Source of the DNA: Nitratiruptor sp.
GTDB taxonomy: Bacteria; Campylobacterota; Campylobacteria; Campylobacterales; Nitratiruptoraceae
DNA: 39,647 bases
Reading direction: 5' to 3'
NCBI GenBank assembly: GCA_027036935.1
Contig: JALWCE010000023.1
Location: 1-39,647 of the forward strand
This document shows, piece after piece, positions 1 through 11,087 of this stretch; within the stretch, counting starts at the first letter, position 1; every line of letters begins with the position of its first letter. The position numbers and the translations under genes are program-made. The notes under the pieces are model-generated. The model saw only the letters and a list, made by a program, of their open reading frames with translations. It was not told the DNA's origin and searched no databases.

Positions 1-2
1 GC

Positions 3-842
3 GTGGACAAGCGGCCTGAGGATCTGAGTCTTGAAGAGATCAAGCAGATCCTCGTAGCCGACAGCGAGCCCGTGCCAACCCTCCAAGAGGCGATGGAGGT
101 GGTAGGGGGCAAAGCCGGGATGTTTTTGGAGATCAAGGATCCGGCTCTTACATCTAAAGTCGTAGAGCTGGTGGAGCGAATGGAGGCGCAGGAATGGTGT
201 GCGGTGATCAGCTTTTATGAAGAGGTTATAATAAAAGCCAAGGAGTTGATGCCATCTCTCACCACGGGTCTGGTCTACAACAAGCCTCCTGGACGGATCA
301 AAGAGGCTGCCGAACTTGGGGCGGACTTCGTGCTGCCATACTATCCACTCGCCACTATCAAAGCCAACAGATTTGCCCACTCCTTGGGACTGCCTGTGGT
401 GGCCTGGACGATCGACGAGGAGTTGGAGGTGATCGAAGCGGTACGAAGAGGAGTGGATCTGGTGGCTACCGACTATCCCAGCCGTATCGTCAAGCTCAAA
501 AATCGGGCACAAAAAAGAGAAGTCGTCTACAAAGAGCGCCTATACTTTCAGACCTTCATCACCAAAGATGGAGAGCTACTTTATAAAATCGTGCGAAGCG
601 AGGACCACTTTTTCTTGGAGCAAAATCCGGCCAAAAAGAGCAGATACGGCATCGCCTATCAAAAACTCAAAGAGCAAAACCCTAGATTTGTCATGTTTTG
701 GGAGATAAAGGAGAACGAGTATACGGGCAAGATGCTTTTGGCCAATATGCTGAGTAAAAAAGATATCGATAAATTTTTGATAAGTTTGTTGGATAGTAAC
801 GAGTTTTTGAAGTATGAGGATATCAAGGATGAGTTGGAGTAG
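3..842 (+). CDS. Glycerophosphodiester phosphodiesterase family protein, 5'-truncated by window edge, with a C-terminal extension of about 100 aa
   Basis: ORF open at the window start; FLEIKD, VAWTIDEELEVIEAVRRGVDLVATDYPSRI match the GDPD TIM-barrel C-terminal half. Confidence 0.8.
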   Translation: MDKRPEDLSLEEIKQILVADSEPVPTLQEAMEVVGGKAGMFLEIKDPALTSKVVELVERMEAQEWCAVISFYEEVIIKAKELMPSLTTGLVYNKPPGRIKEAAELGADFVLPYYPLATIKANRFAHSLGLPVVAWTIDEELEVIEAVRRGVDLVATDYPSRIVKLKNRAQKREVVYKERLYFQTFITKDGELLYKIVRSEDHFFLEQNPAKKSRYGIAYQKLKEQNPRFVMFWEIKENEYTGKMLLANMLSKKDIDKFLISLLDSNEFLKYEDIKDELE

Positions 843-851
843 GGGGCGGGA

Positions 852-2501
<1,650 letters not shown>

Positions 2502-2511
2502 TCACCTCCTC

Positions 2512-2781
2512 TTATTTCAAAATTCCAAGAATATCATCAGTTTGTAAAATCAAGTACTCTTTACCATCTAGGGTAATATCGGTACCACTATACTTGGCAA
2601 AAACAACTCTATCGCCTACTTTGATATGTCCTTCTTCCTCAACCTCCGGACCGATTGCCAAAACGTTACCTTCAAGAGGTTTTTCTTTTGCGTTATCTGG
2701 GATGATGATGCCAGATGGCGTTTTCTCAGGCTCATCGATTCTTTCTACCAGTACTCTGTTTCCAAGTGGTTGGAAATTCAT
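2512..2781 (-). CDS. groES: 10 kDa co-chaperonin GroES
   Basis: [34 protein letters not shown]; 13 bp upstream of groEL. Confidence 0.98.
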   Translation of the reverse strand: MNFQPLGNRVLVERIDEPEKTPSGIIIPDNAKEKPLEGNVLAIGPEVEEEGHIKVGDRVVFAKYSGTDITLDGKEYLILQTDDILGILK

Positions 2782-2801
2782 TGTCGCCTCCTTTTAGATT
2801 T

Positions 2802-2828
2802 TTGTCACTCGATTTGTTTTAGTGCCAA
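2802..2828 (-). promoter_or_regulatory. Degenerate CIRCE-like operator (putative HrcA site) in the groES leader
   Basis: On the - strand: TTGGCACTA-AAACAAATC-GAGTGACAA, the 9-N9-9 layout of CIRCE (TTAGCACTC-N9-GAGTGCTAA), with 7/9 matches in each arm. Confidence 0.7.
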
Positions 2829-2831
2829 AAT

Positions 2832-2863
2832 TTTATACCAAAAAAGCTTAAATAAACCTTAAA
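2832..2863 (-). promoter_or_regulatory. groESL promoter: TATAAA -10 (2832-2837) preceded by TTTAAG-N5-TTTAAG (2847-2863)
   Basis: - strand reads ATTTAAGGTTTATTTAAGCTTTTTTGGTATAAAATTTTGGCAC. Confidence 0.65.
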
Positions 2864-2973
2864 TTAAAATGAGCCAATCACTAAATATGAGCCAAAATGA
2901 CTTATTTTTCTTAAAATCTTCTCTTTTTTAGATAAGGATTGGTATAATGACTAAAAAACTCGGGAGTAAAAAA

Positions 2974-4989
2974 ATGAAAAAGCTGTTACTAAGCCTCTTT
3001 GTACTGCTTATTATTCTTATAGGCGGCGTGTGGGGGCTCTTTTTTACAAGGGCGGGAAACGAGTTTTTGCGTCCGGGTATAGAGGCTTTACTCAACCAAA
3101 GACTGCCCGTACCCGTACGGCTACAAAATTTTTCCCTCTTGCCCCTTGATATCACTCTCTTCATCGGAAAAGATTCTCAAATTAAGGCAAAAGGGGAGTG
3201 GAGTCTTTTGGATCAGAGCCTGGATATCTCTTATGATATTCATATCGCCAGACTTGAAGAGCTTGAGCCCTTAATCGGCCAAAAACTCAAGGGCCCTTTG
3301 CATACTTGGGGGAAAATTTTTGGAAAGTTTAAAAATTTTGCGGTACAAGGAGAGAGCGATCTAGCCAAAAGCCAAACGAAATATAACCTAAGAGTGCAAG
3401 AGTTTGAGGCCTCTTCTTTGTTTGCCAATATGAAAGGAGCAAGGGTAGAGGATCTGCTCTTTATGGCCAATCGCCCAAAATTTGCTACGGGGATAGTAGA
3501 CGCTAAAGCCGCTATAGAAGATCTTGAGCTTTCCCGACTTAAAGGAAGAGTACAGGCTATCCTCAAAGGAGTACGGATCGATAGAGGAGTTATGAGAAAA
3601 AACTTTGGGGTTCATTTGCCCAAGACCACTCTTCGGGGTGCTCTCTTGGCTCAAATGGACGGATCCCACATTTTTGTAAACGGCGGATTAAATTCCAATC
3701 TTTTGCGTTTTCTTCTCAAAGGCAAAAGCGACACAAAGTCACTCTCCACTCATATGAATTATGATCTCATCGTCAAAGAACTCGCTCTTCTTAGACCTTT
3801 GACCAAGATACGTTTGCGTGGTCCAATCGACGCAAAAGGTACGATTACTGGAGATAAAAAAGCATTGCAAATAGGTGGCGTTACCCATATGGCAGGCTCC
3901 TCTTCCAGATACAAACTGATCCTTAAAAATTTCAAACCCGCCTCTTTGCAAGCCTCCATCCACAAAGCTCAATTGGCAAAGATACTCTATATGCTCACTC
4001 AGCCCCGCTATGCTGATGGCGTAATAGACTCCACCATCAAACTCGACAATTTAGATCCCAAACATCTTCAAGGCTCCATTATCACCCATCTGCGCAACGG
4101 ACACACCTTCTCGCGCACTATTCAAAAAATTTTTGATATTGAAGGGGCCGATATAACCTTTAGGGCCGATCAAAAGAGTTTGATCCATAAGGGAGTGGTG
4201 CGCAGCGATATCGATATAGACTCCAGCATAGCTCAAATAACAAGCCGCAAAGCCCTTTATACTATCGATCAAGGCTCTTTAAAAGCGAAGTATCTCCTTA
4301 CTCTTCCAGACCTTTCAAAACTACGATTTATTACTCACCAAAAGATGCGCGGGACCCTTGCGATTGATGGAGAGATAAAAAAAGATAAAGATTTTCTTCT
4401 TACTGCCCATAGCGATACTCTAGGAGGCAAGATCACAGCCAAACTCCTCAATGACAAGCTCCAAGCTCATCTTAAAAATATTGAAGTGGTCCAGCTTACC
4501 CATATGCTCTATTATCCTGAAGTCTTTGATTCTTCGATGAATGCGGATCTAGAGTATAACATCGCCACTAAAAAAGGAGAGCTGGCGGCTAGAGCCTACG
4601 ATGGCCATATTTTGCCAAATCAACTCAGTTTCTTGCTCCAACAAATGGCCAACTTTGATATCACCAAAGAGATTTATAAAGTCACCGAGCTCAATAGCAG
4701 TATCGAGGATAAGCAGATTTTAAGCAATTTGGATATGAAGAGCCGATTTACCCATATTAGCTCCCATAAAGCCTTGGTAGATTTGGCCAAAAAATATATA
4801 GACGCCAAACTTCGTATCGATATCAAACATAGACCTTTGTACGTCAAGCTCCAAGGAGCTCTAGATGCACCAAAAATATCTATCGACGCTCAATCTTTGT
4901 TTAAAGAAAGGGCAAAAAAGGAGCTCCAAAAGCGGCTTAAAGACAAAGTGCCAAAAGAGATCAAAGGTCTTTTAAACAACCTTTTTTAA
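2974..4989 (+). CDS. AsmA/TamB-like periplasmic repeat protein, N-terminally membrane-anchored
   Basis: MKKLLLSLFVLLIILIGGVWGLFF signal-anchor followed by long beta-rich repeats. The ORF-track start (2947) lies inside a TATAAT -10 hexamer, so ATG 2974 is preferred; it has CGGGAGT upstream. Confidence 0.65.
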   Translation: MKKLLLSLFVLLIILIGGVWGLFFTRAGNEFLRPGIEALLNQRLPVPVRLQNFSLLPLDITLFIGKDSQIKAKGEWSLLDQSLDISYDIHIARLEELEPLIGQKLKGPLHTWGKIFGKFKNFAVQGESDLAKSQTKYNLRVQEFEASSLFANMKGARVEDLLFMANRPKFATGIVDAKAAIEDLELSRLKGRVQAILKGVRIDRGVMRKNFGVHLPKTTLRGALLAQMDGSHIFVNGGLNSNLLRFLLKGKSDTKSLSTHMNYDLIVKELALLRPLTKIRLRGPIDAKGTITGDKKALQIGGVTHMAGSSSRYKLILKNFKPASLQASIHKAQLAKILYMLTQPRYADGVIDSTIKLDNLDPKHLQGSIITHLRNGHTFSRTIQKIFDIEGADITFRADQKSLIHKGVVRSDIDIDSSIAQITSRKALYTIDQGSLKAKYLLTLPDLSKLRFITHQKMRGTLAIDGEIKKDKDFLLTAHSDTLGGKITAKLLNDKLQAHLKNIEVVQLTHMLYYPEVFDSSMNADLEYNIATKKGELAARAYDGHILPNQLSFLLQQMANFDITKEIYKVTELNSSIEDKQILSNLDMKSRFTHISSHKALVDLAKKYIDAKLRIDIKHRPLYVKLQGALDAPKISIDAQSLFKERAKKELQKRLKDKVPKEIKGLLNNLF

Positions 4990-5552
4990 TTTCTCGCATC
5001 CGCCAGCACCAAAGCGGCTAGAGGCGAGGCGCCTTTGGTTTTGGCGGCGTAGTAGGCCTCTTTGAGGGTAAGACCTGTAGTTACGATGTCATCGACTATG
5101 AGGATATCGCCCCAAGGCCCTCGATACTCCAGACCTCTTGGATGGGAGAGTCTGTATTGCAAAGATTTGCCCGCATAGTGGACCTCGTTGCGAGCCCATA
5201 GGGTATTGTAGCGTGGTTTCAATCCCTTGCTCTTCAAAGCTTTAGCCAAGATAGCAGTGTGCGCGTAGCCACTGTTTTTGATCCGATCGTCCACAGGAAT
5301 TATACAAGCTTCAAGATCTAAGTGCGTCGCAAAAAAACCAAAAGAGTTTTTAGCCAAGATATGATAGATAAATGAGCCAATATAAGTATGCTTGGTCAAA
5401 AGCAGCTCCTCTATCTCATCGTATCCGTAAAAGCTGTACACATAAAAATCCTCTATGATATGGCGTTTTTGGGGTGTGGGACGAAGAAGCGTCTCTTGGC
5501 ATTTTTTGCAAATATGGCTCCAGCTCCACCTTTGGCAAACAAGACACCTCAC
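4986..5552 (-). CDS. comF: ComF family phosphoribosyltransferase
   Basis: [19 protein letters not shown] zinc finger and DILIVDDIVTTGLTLKEA PRPP loop. GTG start at 5552 overlaps the upstream TGA by 4 nt; the 230-aa ORF in the track reads too far upstream. Confidence 0.88.
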   Translation of the reverse strand: MRCLVCQRWSWSHICKKCQETLLRPTPQKRHIIEDFYVYSFYGYDEIEELLLTKHTYIGSFIYHILAKNSFGFFATHLDLEACIIPVDDRIKNSGYAHTAILAKALKSKGLKPRYNTLWARNEVHYAGKSLQYRLSHPRGLEYRGPWGDILIVDDIVTTGLTLKEAYYAAKTKGASPLAALVLADARN

Positions 5553-6022
5553 TCTTTTGCCACTCTTTTGATCTCTTTGGCCGCTTCTTGAAGCATCTGT
5601 TTGGCTATATGTGTCAACGCCTTTTGGTATCCCCACCCTACACGCTCCTTTCGCACTACGAGGATATCTTTGATCCACAGATGATTGGGACGGCGTATCG
5701 TAACCTTAAGGGTGAGTCTAGCCCATAGATTTGGACCTTTGAGATCGGGTAGATAGCGCATTGTAAACTCTTGGATGACAATATCTAAAGGGGTGCAGGG
5801 CAAAAGGGTTTTAAGATAGCCGACGATATCTTGCTTGAGCCGTATTTGGCCAACAATCTTTTTATGTCGATAGATATACCCCAAAAGCCAAGGGTCTTGC
5901 ATTCTATTTTGGATGTGGAGGGCCTCACAGCTTTTTTGTTTGGACGATAGAGGCAAATCTACACTATGGTAGCCACATCCTGCCAAAAAAAGCAAGAGGG
6001 CTACGAGCAGTATACGCATCAA
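5549..6022 (-). CDS. Predicted lipoprotein of unknown function
   Basis: [20 protein letters not shown] lipobox (LAGC). Confidence 0.65.
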   Translation of the reverse strand: MMRILLVALLLFLAGCGYHSVDLPLSSKQKSCEALHIQNRMQDPWLLGYIYRHKKIVGQIRLKQDIVGYLKTLLPCTPLDIVIQEFTMRYLPDLKGPNLWARLTLKVTIRRPNHLWIKDILVVRKERVGWGYQKALTHIAKQMLQEAAKEIKRVAKE

Positions 6023-7809
6023 TCTATCTTAAGCACGCTCAAAAAGGCTTCTTGAGGTAGCTGCACCTTGCCAATCGACTTCATCCGTTTTTTCCCGGCC
6101 TTTTGCTTCTCCAACAGCTTCCTTTTTCGGCTGATATCCCCCCCGTAACATTTGGCCGTGACGTTTTTACGCATGGCGCTGACGGTCTCACGGGCGATGA
6201 TTTTGTTGCCGATGCTCGCTTGTATCGCCACTTCAAAAAGCTGCCTAGGTACAAGCTCTTTCATCTTTTTGACCAGCTCCCTGCCTTTGTAGTGAGCTTT
6301 TTCTCTTGGCACTATGATGGAGAGGGCATCGACCACCTCACCGGCCACCCGGACATCGAGCTTGACCAGATCCCCCTCTTTGTAGCCGCTTGGCTCATAA
6401 TCAAAGCTGGCGTACCCTTTGGTAACGGTCTTGAGCTTGTCGTAAAAGTCCATCACGATCTCGTTCATCGGGATCTCGTATTCGAGCATCACCCTCTCTT
6501 CGGTAATGTAGTCCATCTTGAGCTGCGTACCTCGTTTTTCACTAAGGAGATTTAGCACATTGCCCAAAAACTCCGTAGGCGTAATAATGGTGGCTTTGAC
6601 ATAGGGCTCGTAGATCGCTTCGATCTCTTGAGGAGGCGGTAGTTCACTTGGATTTTGGATCTCTATCTCGCTACTGTCGCTCTTTTTGACCTTGTAGGTG
6701 ACCGTGGGGGCCGTAGCGATGAGGTCGAGGCCAAACTCACGCTCCAGCCGCTCCTTGACCACCTCCATGTGGAGTAGTCCCAAAAACCCCACACGAAATC
6801 CAAACCCCAGAGCCGCACTAGATTCTGGCTCGTAGACGATGGAGGCATCGTTGAGCTTAAGTTTATCAAGAGCCTCTCGCAAATCCTCAAATTTATCCGT
6901 ATCGATGGGATAAAGACCTGCAAAAACGAAGGGCTTGGCCTCCTCGAACCCCTCGATGGGCTCTGGCGTTGGATTGGCAGCATCGGTGATGGTATCGCCC
7001 ACCTGCACATCGCCGATATTTTTGAGCCCCATCACCACGATACCGATCTCTCCCGTTTTAAGGCTATTTGTCTTTTGGGGAGTAAGAGGATGGGGATACA
7101 TGAGATCGAGCACCTCATGCTTCTTGCCCGTACCCATCACCAAAACCTCTTGCCCCTTTTTTATCTCCCCATCAAAGACTCGCACAAGAGCCAAAGCACC
7201 TAGATAGCTATCAAACCAACTATCGTAAATGAGGGCTTTGGTGGGTGCTTTTGGATCTCCTTTGGGTGCTGGGATGCGCTCGATGATGGCATCGAGTAGC
7301 TCCTTGATCCCCTGCCCCGTCTTGGCGCTCACCTCGATGGCGTCGGTGCAATCAAGCCCTATGGTATTTTCGATATCCTCTTTGACTCTGTCTGGATCGG
7401 CGGCGGGGAGATCTATTTTGTTGATGACGGGGATGAGCTCTAAGTCATTTTCCAAAGCGATGTAGACGTTGGCGATGGTTTGCGCCTCCACCCCTTGGCT
7501 GGCATCCACCACCAAAAGCGCTCCCTCGCTGGAAGCCAGGCTCCTACTCACCTCGTAGCTAAAATCCACATGCCCCGGTGTGTCGATGAGGTTGAGGATA
7601 TACTCCTTGCCATCTTTTTTGTACTTGAGGCGCACACTTTGGGCTTTGATGGTGATGCCCCGCTCCTTTTCGATATCCATCGTATCCATCACCTGCTCGC
7701 TCATTTTGCGATCCTCTATCGCCCCACACTCTTGGATGAGGCGATCGGCCAGGGTGCTTTTGCCATGATCGATATGAGCGATGATGGAGAAGTTTCTTAT
7801 ATTTTCCAT
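6019..7809 (-). CDS. lepA: Elongation factor 4 (LepA)
   Basis: [29 protein letters not shown]; full-length 596 aa. Confidence 0.98.
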   Translation of the reverse strand: MENIRNFSIIAHIDHGKSTLADRLIQECGAIEDRKMSEQVMDTMDIEKERGITIKAQSVRLKYKKDGKEYILNLIDTPGHVDFSYEVSRSLASSEGALLVVDASQGVEAQTIANVYIALENDLELIPVINKIDLPAADPDRVKEDIENTIGLDCTDAIEVSAKTGQGIKELLDAIIERIPAPKGDPKAPTKALIYDSWFDSYLGALALVRVFDGEIKKGQEVLVMGTGKKHEVLDLMYPHPLTPQKTNSLKTGEIGIVVMGLKNIGDVQVGDTITDAANPTPEPIEGFEEAKPFVFAGLYPIDTDKFEDLREALDKLKLNDASIVYEPESSAALGFGFRVGFLGLLHMEVVKERLEREFGLDLIATAPTVTYKVKKSDSSEIEIQNPSELPPPQEIEAIYEPYVKATIITPTEFLGNVLNLLSEKRGTQLKMDYITEERVMLEYEIPMNEIVMDFYDKLKTVTKGYASFDYEPSGYKEGDLVKLDVRVAGEVVDALSIIVPREKAHYKGRELVKKMKELVPRQLFEVAIQASIGNKIIARETVSAMRKNVTAKCYGGDISRKRKLLEKQKAGKKRMKSIGKVQLPQEAFLSVLKID

Positions 7810-7817
7810 AGTAACCT

Positions 7818-8747
7818 TTAATGAAAGAGGCTGTTGACGCTCTCGTTGTAATAGACCCGACGGATCACCTCGCCAAAGAGATTGGCCACAGAGAGCACCT
7901 TGATCTTTTTGGACTCTTTGCGCAGTGGCAGCGTATTGGTCACCACTAGCTCATCGAGCTCGCCCTCTTCGATCCGATCGTATGCGGGACCGCTGAGGAC
8001 TGGATGGGTACAGCACGCCATCACAGAAGTAGCCCCCCGCTCTTTTAAAGCAGCCGCCGCCTTGACAATGGTGCCGGCAGTGTCTATCATATCATCAACG
8101 ATGATCACATCTTTGCCTTCCACGTCACCGATGATATTCATCACCTCCGATTCGTTGGCTTTCTCGCGTCGCTTATCTACGATTACCATATCATATCCTA
8201 GCTTTTGGGCAAAGTATCTAGCCCTTGCCACCCCGCCGATATCGGGACTCGCTATGATCGGATTTGGCAGATTTTTACTTTTGACATACTCTTTGAATAT
8301 AATGGATCCATAAAGATTATCCACTGGAATATCGAAAAATCCTTGGATCTGTCCGGCGTGCAAATCCATTGTAATTACACGAGTGATCCCTGCCTTTTCC
8401 ATCATATTGGCTACGAGTTTTGCCGTGATGGGAACTCTTGGCGCTGCTTTGCGGTCTTGTCTGGCATAACCAAAATATGGCACCACCGCCGTGATGGAAG
8501 CAGCCGAAGAGCGGCGAAGCGCATCGGTCATGATGAGTAGCTCCATAAGATTATCATTAGCCGGAGCGCCCGTTGGTTGGACGATAAAGACATCTCTACC
8601 CCGTACGGACTCTTGTATCTGGACGTTGATCTCTCCGTCGCTAAATCGACTCACTGTCGCTTGAGAAAGGGGAACACCCAGATACTGGACCATCTGCGCG
8701 GCAAAATCGGGATGGGCCGTCCCGCTAAAAACTTTATATCCTCTCAT
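7818..8747 (-). CDS. prs: Ribose-phosphate pyrophosphokinase
   Basis: [41 protein letters not shown]. Confidence 0.98.
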   Translation of the reverse strand: MRGYKVFSGTAHPDFAAQMVQYLGVPLSQATVSRFSDGEINVQIQESVRGRDVFIVQPTGAPANDNLMELLIMTDALRRSSAASITAVVPYFGYARQDRKAAPRVPITAKLVANMMEKAGITRVITMDLHAGQIQGFFDIPVDNLYGSIIFKEYVKSKNLPNPIIASPDIGGVARARYFAQKLGYDMVIVDKRREKANESEVMNIIGDVEGKDVIIVDDMIDTAGTIVKAAAALKERGATSVMACCTHPVLSGPAYDRIEEGELDELVVTNTLPLRKESKKIKVLSVANLFGEVIRRVYYNESVNSLFH

Positions 8748-8767
8748 TTTCTCTCCTCAATCTTTTT

Positions 8768-9796
8768 TTACACGATCCACCCGCCGCCCAAGACCCGCTC
8801 GCCCTCATACAGCACGCCCGCTTGACCTTTGGCAACGCCGTAGACAGGCTCAAGCAGCTCCACCTGGGCCACGTTGTGGTCGATTTTGACTTTGCAAGGC
8901 ACTTTGTGAGTGCGGTATCGGATCTTGATGGAGCACTCTATCTTTTGGTCGTTGACAAACATATTGAGTCCTCGAAGCACGACCCGCTTTTTTTGCAGCT
9001 CCTCTTTTTTTCCTACGACGATGCGATTTTTTTCGGGAATGATGTCAAGCACATAGTGGGGCTCGTGGGCTCCATGAACGCGAAAGCCTTTACGCTTGCC
9101 GATGGTATAGTGCATATACCCTTTATGCTCCCCTACCACCCGACCTCTTCTATCCACCACTTCGCCTGGCATCTCCACCTCGGTATGTTCTTTGAGGACA
9201 TCGATATAACTGCTTTGCACAAAGCAGATCTCGCTGCTCTCTTTTTGCTCCGCAATGGATCGCAAAAGTTCGATCTTCATCGCCTCGCGCTTCACATCCT
9301 CTTTGAGCCAATCTCCAAGAGGAAAGAGGATTCTTGGCAAAAAATTTTTTTTGAGGTTAAACAAAAAGTAGCTTTGGTCTTTGCTCTTGTCGCGCCCTTC
9401 GTAGATAAAGCTTCCATCGGTCTTGGCATAATGTCCCGTGGCCACCTTTTGGATACCGAGCCTGTCGGCAAAGTCAATGAGCTCGGTAAATTTCATCACC
9501 CTATTACAAAGAGCGCAAGGATTTGGGGTAAGTCCTGCGATATAGCTTTGTACGAAAGGTTGGTAGACTTTTTCGTCAAAACTTCTTTTACGATCAAGGA
9601 TGTGGTACTCAATGCCAAGCAATTTGGCTACTTGCTCAATATTTTTGATATTTTTTTGGTGGTACTCCTCGTTTGGGTGGAATTTCATATAGACCCCTAC
9701 CACCTCATAACCTTGATCTTGCAAAAGTTTGGCACTAAAGGAGCTATCCACCCCGCCGCTCATGGCCATCACCACTTTTTCTCTCACGCTTATCAC
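8768..9796 (-). CDS. mnmA: tRNA-specific 2-thiouridylase MnmA
   Basis: VVMAMSGGVDSSFSAKLL; NPCALCNRVMKF; GKRKGF. Confidence 0.96.
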   Translation of the reverse strand: MISVREKVVMAMSGGVDSSFSAKLLQDQGYEVVGVYMKFHPNEEYHQKNIKNIEQVAKLLGIEYHILDRKRSFDEKVYQPFVQSYIAGLTPNPCALCNRVMKFTELIDFADRLGIQKVATGHYAKTDGSFIYEGRDKSKDQSYFLFNLKKNFLPRILFPLGDWLKEDVKREAMKIELLRSIAEQKESSEICFVQSSYIDVLKEHTEVEMPGEVVDRRGRVVGEHKGYMHYTIGKRKGFRVHGAHEPHYVLDIIPEKNRIVVGKKEELQKKRVVLRGLNMFVNDQKIECSIKIRYRTHKVPCKVKIDHNVAQVELLEPVYGVAKGQAGVLYEGERVLGGGWIV

Positions 9797-9804
9797 CTCT
9801 TGTT

Positions 9805-10605
9805 TTACTGAAGCAGTCGCTTAAAAAAGACTGCGATGTTTGGCGTCTCTTTGATATGTACTCCATCTTTGGTCAAATAGTTGGTCAATTTCTTAGCTAT
9901 CTCCCCCAGCTGTAAAGCAGGTATGGAGGAGGCGTAGTCCTTGGCTAGAAGTTTCCTTGCCCTTGTGGCTTCCTCTACGATCGAGGAGTCTTCCATATGA
10001 CCCAAAAACTGCAGCTTAATAGGCTCTTTGATATGTTTGTTAGACACACTTTTAAGCTTCTTAAAAATGGTTTCAGCCTCTTTTTTGTTTTTGGCAAAAT
10101 TGACCACAAGATAGAGCTCCTCTCTCATTTTAGAGGTGTATTTTATCATAGAGTAAGCATCCATAATGGCCAAAGGATCGGGAGCCGTGACGATGACCGT
10201 ATCGGTAGAAGCGTCGATGAAGCTGCGCACCGTCTCCCCGATGCCCGCCCCCGTATCAATGAGTAAAAAATCCAAATCGTCAATTTTTTCCACCCCCTCG
10301 TAAAACTTTTGCAAAAGCTCCTTATTGTCAAACTCCAAAATCTCCTCTCCGCTCTCGCCCGGGATCAGCAAGAAATTGTTGTTTATCTTGATCACGCACT
10401 CTTCAAAGCTTATCTTCCCTTTCATCACATCCAAAATGGTATGTTCTGGTTTGACATCGAGGATGATATCTTGGTTGGCCAGTCCAATATCCGCATCAAA
10501 AAGCGCCACTTTATAGCCGTAGATGGAGAGTATATAAGCAAGATTGGCCGCGATTGTACTCTTCCCCACGCCCCCTTTACCACTTGTAATCGTCACAAAT
10601 CTCAT
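9805..10605 (-). CDS. flhG: FlhG/MinD-family P-loop ATPase
   Basis: SGKGGVGKSTIAANLA deviant Walker A; LFDADIGLANQDIILDV; LLIDTGAGI. Located where flhF-flhG sits in related genomes. Confidence 0.82.
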   Translation of the reverse strand: MRFVTITSGKGGVGKSTIAANLAYILSIYGYKVALFDADIGLANQDIILDVKPEHTILDVMKGKISFEECVIKINNNFLLIPGESGEEILEFDNKELLQKFYEGVEKIDDLDFLLIDTGAGIGETVRSFIDASTDTVIVTAPDPLAIMDAYSMIKYTSKMREELYLVVNFAKNKKEAETIFKKLKSVSNKHIKEPIKLQFLGHMEDSSIVEEATRARKLLAKDYASSIPALQLGEIAKKLTNYLTKDGVHIKETPNIAVFFKRLLQ

Positions 10606-11087
10606 CTATTACCCTCTATCAAACATAATGGAATTATAACCGATTCTCTCTCATGCCAATGTGGATGGGGAATTTGCAACTCTTTTGTATTCATAACAAT
10701 ATCATCATAAGACAAGATATCTATATCCAGCGTCCTTGGGGCGTTTTTGAAAGGGCGGCGGCGTTTGTGGCGCTTTTCTAGCCACAGACAAAACCGCAGC
10801 AGCTCTTTAGGCGAGTAGCTCGTCTCCACTGCGATAACGGAGTTGAAAAAATCGGGCTGTCTTGTAAAACCAAAAGGGGGATTTTGCAAAATGGGAGCGG
10901 TGGCTGGGGCACTGATTTTAGGGGGGTGAGCGAGGGTGGCTAGGAGTTTGTCAAATCGTCTTTTGACAGGTCCGATATTGCCTCCTATACCCAAAAAGGC
11001 CCGATGGGGCAACCCTTTTGGGGGGAACTTTTTGGGATAGAGATTTGAGAAAAATAAGATTAAATCCTCGCTCAGTTTTTTACGCAC
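10602..11087 (-). CDS. folK: 2-amino-4-hydroxy-6-hydroxymethyldihydropteridine diphosphokinase
   Basis: FLGIGGNIGPVKRRFDKLL; PRTLDIDILSYDD; IPHPHWHER. Confidence 0.93.
   Translation of the reverse strand: MRKKLSEDLILFFSNLYPKKFPPKGLPHRAFLGIGGNIGPVKRRFDKLLATLAHPPKISAPATAPILQNPPFGFTRQPDFFNSVIAVETSYSPKELLRFCLWLEKRHKRRRPFKNAPRTLDIDILSYDDIVMNTKELQIPHPHWHERESVIIPLCLIEGNR

Noticed and set aside
5553-5678. N-terminal 42 residues of the track's ComF ORF ([11 protein letters not shown]...)
   Set aside because: These lie in a frame inside the upstream lipoprotein gene; the GTG at 5552 with a 4-nt stop/start overlap gives the normal ComF N-terminus VRCLVCQ.
8822-9811. 329-aa ORF fully antisense to mnmA
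   Set aside because: Shadow ORF opposite a conserved gene; composition is typical of an antisense frame and no recognisable family motif is present.
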